64,000 nt of DNA, from assembly GCF_008386495.1 (NCBI RefSeq), contig NZ_VTHJ01000029.1:1-64000 (forward strand), written 5' to 3'. Made by a program: the position numbers and the translations under genes. Origin of the DNA: Streptomyces tailanensis (GTDB lineage: Bacteria; Actinomycetota; Actinomycetes; Streptomycetales; Streptomycetaceae). This document shows, one piece after another, positions 59,772-64,000 of the stretch; within the stretch, counting starts at the first letter, position 1, and each line of letters opens with the position of its first letter. The notes below the pieces were generated by a model. That model worked only from the letters and a program-made list of their open reading frames with translations. It did not search any database and had not been told where the DNA came from.

Positions 59772-60041
59772 CGGCCATCCGTCCGTGCTTGTTCTGCCTG
59801 TGGATCGTGGGCGTATGAGATACCCGACTTCAAGTGCTGCTCGTCCGCCTTCGGCGGCTGGCCGTAAGCCCGCGGCAAACTATCGTTGCGCTGGTTAGCC
59901 ATGGGCTGCCGGTCACTGACCGCACAGGGCGTACTGAGGCCCTGACTTTGCCTCGATCGGGAACCCCGAACGGACCTCCGTCGCGGGATGGGCTGACTTC
60001 TGTGAACGTGCCCGCGCTGCCCAAGACCCGCGCCTGTGCGT

Positions 60042-60420
60042 TCAGATGTAGAACTTGAATTGAGGCAGCGGCTCCCGGTCAGCGGGGATCTCCCTCATGA
60101 TCTCGCCGACCAGCCCGGAGAACTTGATCGTGATCGGCAGGAGTCCGCCCAATGCGGCCGAGTTCCAGTTCAGCTTGGTGAGAGCGAGAACTTCCTTCAA
60201 CAGGGCGTCCCGCGAAGAGTCCTGCCCGACGTGATCAGCGACCTGGAGTGGCGCCACATGCATCCCGTGGAATTCGTTGAGCGCGGATATGTAGCCCGTG
60301 GTGTACAGGTAGTCCAACTCCCCGAAGCTGAAGCGGGTTCCGCGCAGCGGCGGATACTTCGAGGTGGTGATGAGGCGAGCCCGGCTCTGCGCCTCGAGTG
60401 CCATCAGGTCGTAGCGGTGA
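60042..60420 (-). pseudogene. C-terminal fragment of a prokaryotic Argonaute (PIWI domain)
   Basis: The last 120 or so codons of this frame read SKYPPLRGTRFSFGELDYLY, TTGYISALNEFHGMHVAPLQ, then EVLALTKLNWNSAALGGLLP, ITIKFSGLVGEIMREIPADR and PLPQFKFYI to the stop. This is the end of a PIWI domain: the LALTKLNWN-x(n)-LPIT stretch, the VGEI helix and an aromatic-rich C-terminus that binds the guide 5' end. No start codon belongs to this fragment, and upstream it runs directly into the bAERF-like gene end. Most of the Argonaute gene (N, PAZ, MID) is missing. Confidence 0.72.
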
Positions 60421-60673
60421 GGACCAGTTCGCCGTGGGTGGCGAAGAGGGCCTGGCCGTGGCGGCCTGGCAGGTCGGCGTCGGTCCCTACGGCAGCGGCG
60501 GAGACCTCGGCGGTGGCCGGGTCCGCGCCGAGTTCGATGAGGTCCGAGCGCGCGTGGCGGCTGTGCAGTTCGATCGCCTTGTCCCGGTCGTCGATGTCCC
60601 GGGAGGTGTCCACGTAGACGGAGGCGTACGGGCCCGGCATGGCGTACAGGGCGTCCAGGAAATGCAGCCTCAT
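60404..60673 (-). pseudogene. N-terminal fragment of an Rv2629-like (bAERF/eRF1-type) protein
   Basis: Eighty-nine residues: RLHFLDALYAMPGPYASVYV, DTSRDIDDRDKAIELHSRHA, ADLPGRHGQALFATHGELVL, then an early stop. It matches the N-terminal part of actinobacterial Rv2629-type proteins, assigned to bacterial archaeo-eukaryotic release factor families (usually about 370 residues). The frame ends where the Argonaute fragment begins, so a deletion removed the rest. ATG 60673 overlaps the upstream PH-like gene stop (ATGA), the original operon layout. Confidence 0.68.
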
Positions 60674-61284
60674 GGGAATCGTTCCTTGGAATCGTTCCTT
60701 GCTTCCGATGCGCGCCGCCTGCGGTAAGGGCCGGCGATGTCCTGCGGTGCGTAGCCCCGGAGGAGCCGGCGCCGGGGCCCAGCGCCGGGCGCTTTTTCCC
60801 CGCGCCGTCGACGCTGCCACGGTCGTCTCCGTGGTTTGCCGTTCTTGGCCAGCTCTCTCCAGGTGTCCTGCGTCTCCTCGGCGACGGGCAGGGGCTGTCG
60901 CCAAGGGGTGGACGCGTCCAGGTCCGGTGCGAGACGCCGCAGCCGGTCCGCCGTGGCCTCCGCGTCGTCCCGCACCGAGACGGCCAGGAGTCCGAAGGAA
61001 GCCGTGGGCCGCAGTTCCACGCAGACCACTGGCCTGCCCGGCCGTACGGCCACGAAGTCCTGTCCGCCGGGATGGCCCCGCGTGCCGACGCACAGCACGC
61101 CGGGAATCCAGACTCCGTGCAGAGCAACTCCGCGCAGGGCACGCCACCAGTCGGGTTCCACCGTCACACGGGACACCGCCGCCAGCGGCACGCGCACACT
61201 TCCGCGGTGCGCGGCAGCCGTCTCCCGCCACGACAGGCGCACCACGAGGTCGTCGTCCTTCACGAGGATCCGAGCCACGTTCAC
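60670..61284 (-). CDS. PH-like domain protein upstream of the bAERF fragment
   Basis: This 204-residue protein has an all-beta N-terminus (MNVARILVKDDDLVVRLSWR, VRVPLAAVSRVTVEPDWWRA, VAVRPGRPVVCVELRPTASF) like bacterial PH domains or PH-like DUFs. The C-terminus is very basic (RRRPWQRRRRGEK). GTG 61284 abuts a GGAGGGGAGGGA stretch; GTG 61278 has better spacing. It probably stays functional although its downstream partner is truncated. Function unknown. Confidence 0.62.
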   Translation of the reverse strand: MNVARILVKDDDLVVRLSWRETAAAHRGSVRVPLAAVSRVTVEPDWWRALRGVALHGVWIPGVLCVGTRGHPGGQDFVAVRPGRPVVCVELRPTASFGLLAVSVRDDAEATADRLRRLAPDLDASTPWRQPLPVAEETQDTWRELAKNGKPRRRPWQRRRRGEKAPGAGPRRRLLRGYAPQDIAGPYRRRRASEARNDSKERFP

Positions 61285-61434
61285 TCCCTCCCCTCCATCC
61301 TCGCTCCGGACCGGGTGGGGTGGGATGGTGCAAGGGTGCCGGGCACGGCGGCGGTCTCACGATGCGGTCACCCGTTTACTCCCTGTTTGGGCATCCCTTG
61401 AATGAAGCTTTCCGTCTGCCGGAGGAGACGAGTG

Positions 61435-61575
61435 ATGGGCGAGCATGTTCACGTGCGCATCGGGGACGGCGTCCGGGTGAGCGACGAGGGGGAACTGGTC
61501 GAGCTCACCCGCTGCCGCTGCGGCGCCACCTGGGCCAAGACCTATCGGGTGGCCGACGGCGCCCCCGAGGAGTGA
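61435..61575 (+). CDS. Small Cys-pair protein (46 aa)
   Basis: MGEHVHVRIGDGVRVSDEGE, then LVELTRCRCGATWAKTYRVA and DGAPEE. GGAGGAG lies 7 bases before ATG 61435. The CRCG-x-TW motif resembles half of a zinc ribbon, so dimerisation around Zn is conceivable. It is too short for domain assignment. It stands alone downstream of the divergent PH-like gene. Confidence 0.6.
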   Translation: MGEHVHVRIGDGVRVSDEGELVELTRCRCGATWAKTYRVADGAPEE

Positions 61576-62174
61576 GTACTGGCCACGACCGGGACGATCA
61601 GGGTGGTTCCGCGCGCGTCTGAGCGGCTCGCGCATCGGGTTGCGGCTGCGGATGGCCGGCTGTGTGCAGCAGGGGTGCGGTGTGCCGGTCGGGACGACGG
61701 GCTGCCCCGGCAGGAACGCGGCTGCGGGGTACGTCGGTGTCATCGGGCAGGGGCACGGGGCGGCGGGCGACGAGGCGGCCGACCCATCGCCGTCCGCAGT
61801 GTTCGCGCGCAGGAGCGCCTTGCGAGCGCCGGTTCCCGCACCGAGGCGTTCGCCGCCGCGTTCCGGCCCGGCACGGGGGTACGCCAGGCCGTGGGCGGCG
61901 GAGGGTACGACGCCGTCCGCTTCGCCGCCCACGGCCTCACCTCCGCCGACGCCGACGCCCGCTCCGCCCTGCGCTCCGACGATGCCCAGTGCGCGCAACG
62001 CGCCAACGGCGTTGCTCATCACGGATATCCCGAATCTGGCCGGGCGGAGCTCCGGTGCGCCTTCGTGGACCGTGACGTCGCCTCCCGTGGGGAGGGAGGC
62101 CGGTGGTCGCGCTCGCCGGGAATCCGGCGCCGACCCGCAGCGAGAGGAGACCGGCTGGGGTCTTGTGCGGCTCG
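61576..62174. other. 599-base gap, no recognised gene
   Basis: A rightward frame at about 61800-62030 (SRTEAFAAAFRPGTGVRQAV, FAAHGLTSADADARSALRSD) looks protein-like but has no clear start or family and conflicts with two other open registers. It could be a decayed gene piece. Confidence 0.4.
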
Positions 62175-62516
62175 TTACATGGCTCGTTGGCGGCGGGGCG
62201 GGGTGAAGACGTACAGGTCGAGGATCGGGGGCATGGGGGCGAGTCCCGGGCCGCCCGCCCGTACCCAGCTGACTACGTCCTCGGTCGCGTCGGGGTCGTT
62301 GACGAGGCCGAGCCAGACCGGGCGGGCGCCTGCGGCCCGGGCCTCGGTGGAGGGCTGGACCACGACGACGTTGGCCTGGTCGCAGACGTCCAGGCAGTCG
62401 GTGATACGGGTCGGCACGGTCTCGCTGAGGCGGGTGGTCTGGGCCTCGTGGTCGACGCCGGGGAGTTTGGGGGTGCCGCAGCAGCAGTCTCGGCAGACCA
62501 CAACTCGGCTTTCCAC
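62175..62516 (-). CDS. (2Fe-2S) ferredoxin-like thioredoxin-fold protein
   Basis: About 113 residues starting at GTG 62516: ESRVVVCRDCCCGTPKLPGV, then TRITDCLDVCDQANVVVVQP and a Pro/Trp-rich end. Cysteines at C-x2-C-C-C and C-x3-C positions fit the thioredoxin-like 2Fe-2S family (the C-x(n)-C...C-x3-C pattern). No Shine-Dalgarno sequence was seen before GTG, so leaderless translation is possible. The frame is open to 62711 but the upstream part is low-complexity. An electron-transfer or cobalamin/metal-handling role would be inference. Confidence 0.72.
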   Translation of the reverse strand: MESRVVVCRDCCCGTPKLPGVDHEAQTTRLSETVPTRITDCLDVCDQANVVVVQPSTEARAAGARPVWLGLVNDPDATEDVVSWVRAGGPGLAPMPPILDLYVFTPPRRQRAM

Positions 62517-62577
62517 ACCGGGGAGTTTAGTCGCCCCCGCGGCCCCTGCCCTCCCTCCGCCTCCGAGCGGAGGCGTC

Positions 62578-62765
62578 TCAGAACTGGTAGGGACCGAAGC
62601 GGCCACACGCGACCGCGGCCAGCAGCGCGATCCAGAGGATGTTCGCGGCGGCCAGTGATGTCTCGGAGCGACGGAGTTGGAGAACAGATCCGCCCCCGGC
62701 CAACGCGACACCGCCGAGCGCGGCCCAGGGGACGAGTGGTCCAGGGTCCCAGGGGTGTCGAAGCG
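62578..62765 (-). other. Possible membrane-protein C-terminal fragment
   Basis: A leftward frame reads LVPWAALGGVALAGGGSVLQ, LRRSETSLAAANILWIALLA and AVACGRFGPYQF to TGA at 62578-62580. It has two helix-like stretches and protein-like composition. It lies directly after the ligD stop, without a clear start codon or ribosome site. Could be a small membrane protein or a remnant. Confidence 0.4.
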
Positions 62766-63647
62766 TCAGGGCAGCGCATGGGCGGTGCCCGGGTCGAGCA
62801 GGGGGGCCAGTAGGTCGCCGTAGTCCTGGAGGCGGGGGGCGATGTCCTGCGCACGGAACACCAGTTGGCCGGGGGATGTGCAGCCCTCGACCTCGTCCCA
62901 GGTCACCGGGGCCGAGACCGTGGGCTCGGGGCGGGCACGCAGGGTGTAGGGGGTGGCCGTGGTCTTGCGTGCGGCGTTCTGGCTCCAGTCGACGAACACC
63001 TTGCCGGGGCGAAGGCTGCGGGTCATACGGTGTACGACCCTCCGGGGCATCGCCTGCTCCGCCTCCATGGCCAGCTCCTTGGCGTACTCCGTCACCCGTT
63101 CGGAGGGTGCCCCGCGCACCGCCGCCAGCAGATGGAGCCCCTTCGACCCCGACGTCTTCGCGTATGCCTCGATCCCGTCCGCCGCGAGCCGCTCACGCAG
63201 CCAGCAGGCGACCTCGCAGCACTCCACGATCGTCGCGGGCGTCCCCGGATCCAGGTCGAAGACCAGCCGGTCGGCCTCGTCCGGGGAGTACGCGGTCCAC
63301 TGGGGCGTGTGGAACTCCGTGACGAGGTTCGAGGCCCACATCAGGCTCGCCAGGTCCTGGACCAGCACCATCCGGGCCGGGCCCTCCATCCGCTTCACCT
63401 CGGCGGTCGTGACCCAGTCGGGGGTGCCCGGCGGCACGTTCTTGGCGAAGAAGACCTGGCCGTCGGGGCCGTCCGGGTAGCGCAGGAAGGAGACCGGGCG
63501 GTCGTGCAGATGGGGCAGCAGGGCGTCGGCGGTCGTGGCGTAGTAGTGCAGCAGCTCGCCCTTGGTGAAGCCGGTCGCCGGGTGGATGACCTTCTCCAGA
63601 TTGGACAGGGCGACCCGGTGGCCCTCCACCTCGGTGATCGGCGTCAT
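62766..63647 (-). CDS. ligD: LigD polymerase-domain (NHEJ primase) protein
   Basis: This 293-residue stand-alone polymerase domain of the bacterial non-homologous end-joining system has LSNLEKVIHPATGFTKGELL at the start, the DP site motif RLVFDLDPG (Asp-x-Asp metal ligands, about residue 130), the catalytic region AKTSGSKGLHLLAAV (about 165) and KVFVDWSQNAARKTTATPYT (about 215). It adds nucleotides at broken ends held by Ku. ATG 63647. It is divergent from the Ku gene at 63821, as expected for an NHEJ pair. Ligase and nuclease domains are absent here and would be encoded elsewhere. Confidence 0.92.
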   Translation of the reverse strand: MTPITEVEGHRVALSNLEKVIHPATGFTKGELLHYYATTADALLPHLHDRPVSFLRYPDGPDGQVFFAKNVPPGTPDWVTTAEVKRMEGPARMVLVQDLASLMWASNLVTEFHTPQWTAYSPDEADRLVFDLDPGTPATIVECCEVACWLRERLAADGIEAYAKTSGSKGLHLLAAVRGAPSERVTEYAKELAMEAEQAMPRRVVHRMTRSLRPGKVFVDWSQNAARKTTATPYTLRARPEPTVSAPVTWDEVEGCTSPGQLVFRAQDIAPRLQDYGDLLAPLLDPGTAHALP

Positions 63648-63713
63648 GCGATGAGAATCCCACGAATTCCGTGAATCGCACCAAATCAGCGCAAAGCATC
63701 ACGAAGGGATACC

Positions 63714-63776
63714 GTGTGGATGACTCGGTGTGGATGACTCGGTGTGGATGACTCGGTGTGGATGACTCGGTGTGGG
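63714..63776. repeat. 14-bp tandem repeat between ligD and ku
   Basis: Four complete copies of gtgtggatgactcg (63714-63727, 63728-63741, 63742-63755, 63756-63769) plus a partial copy (63770-63776). They occupy the divergent promoter region. A 14-bp period puts copies about 1.3 helical turns apart. Confidence 0.85.
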
Positions 63777-63820
63777 CCCTGGGGCCCGACCGCCACCGAT
63801 CCGAAAGGTGCGTGCTGCTC

Positions 63821-64000
63821 GTGCGATCCATATGGAACGGGGCCATCTCGTTCGGCCTGGTCAGCATCCCGATCAAGCTGGTGAACGCCACCGAGAGCCA
63901 CTCCGTCTCGTTCCGCCAGATCCATCTGGAGGACGGCGGCCGCATCCGCTACCGCAAGGTGTGCGAGCTGGAGGAGCGCGAGGTGACGCAGGGGGAGATC
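63821..64000 (+). CDS. ku: Ku protein, N-terminal part (runs off the window)
   Basis: The first 60 residues of bacterial Ku: VRSIWNGAISFGLVSIPIKL, then VNATESHSVSFRQIHLEDGG and IRYRKVCELEEREVTQGEI. This is the Ku family start (WNGAISFGLV-x-IPVKL). The homodimeric ring binds DNA ends and recruits LigD. GTG 63821 has AAAGG about 14 bases upstream. Divergent from ligD with a tandem repeat between. The rest lies beyond the window. Confidence 0.92.
   Translation, partial: MRSIWNGAISFGLVSIPIKLVNATESHSVSFRQIHLEDGGRIRYRKVCELEEREVTQGEI

Noticed and set aside
61800-62030. Possible protein FAAAFRPGTGVRQAVGGGGY in the 61.6-62.2 kb gap
   Set aside because: Three registers are open with similar composition, and none has a start with a ribosome site.
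63714-63776. CRISPR array
   Set aside because: The repeats are directly adjacent with no spacers; it is a simple tandem repeat.

Overview
The window is high-G+C DNA with strongly G/C-biased third codon positions, many GTG starts, AGGAGG-type ribosome binding sites and 4-base ATGA/GTGA overlaps between genes. Gene content (RNase J, TerC, SPFH/NfeD, PRC-barrel proteins, DUF3040, SpoIIE-type phosphatase, many TetR/LacI/MerR/PucR regulators, LigD polymerase plus Ku) points to an actinomycete, most probably a Streptomyces and probably accessory (arm-like) chromosome. No rRNA, tRNA or CRISPR array was seen.

Region by region. 1-6.0 kb: the end of a hexapeptide acetyltransferase, then a fructose-type uptake locus: divergent fructokinase plus monooxygenase-like gene, and frcB-frcC-frcA-like ABC genes followed by a LacI regulator, with two tandem LacI-type operators in the divergent gap. 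6.1-8.8 kb: an orphan tyrosine recombinase and a Rieske oxygenase. 9.1-13.8 kb: a DTG aspartic protease lipoprotein, a micro-protein/PRC-barrel operon, a zinc ribbon, TerC and an ion channel. 14.2-19.9 kb: a leftward run of membrane-stress and ion-homeostasis genes (NfeD, SPFH, DUF3040, CBS, NhaA, M50-CBS). 20-27.8 kb: a PucR-type regulator with a sharp operator, GH15, SpoIIE phosphatase, SulP and small membrane proteins.

28-43 kb is rich in broken genes: an IS5-type transposase remnant, a decayed phosphonate-type ABC system whose ATPase has lost its signature motif and Walker B, a frameshifted CDP-alcohol phosphatidyltransferase, a multiply frameshifted membrane protein, a frameshifted TlpA-like lipoprotein and a CcdA/NifS chimera. 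Intact genes stand among them: DUF427-SRPBCC, TetR/peroxiredoxin, and a MauE-like protein, a MJ0619/Tes-type radical SAM enzyme overlapping a methyltransferase, a small membrane protein and a Crp/Fnr regulator.

42.8-53 kb holds the strongest candidate for a new regulatory system: two paralogous MerR regulators, and five related approximately 26-bp dyads (centre usually ACGT) beside SulP/MerR1, a pair of tandem paralogous small proteins, a zinc-ribbon protein, MerR2-prfC (release factor 3) and RNase J. 53-59.8 kb is drug export: TetR with a frameshifted MFS pump, and a heterodimeric ABC exporter opposite another TetR. 60-61.6 kb contains the C-terminal end of an Argonaute PIWI domain joined to a truncated release-factor-like (bAERF/Rv2629-type) gene and its PH-like partner. 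The window ends with a 2Fe-2S ferredoxin-like protein and a divergent ligD-ku pair separated by a 14-bp tandem repeat.

Several frameshifts are single-base and could be sequencing errors. The in-frame chimeras could be real deletions or misassembly. Both possibilities are stated in the entries.
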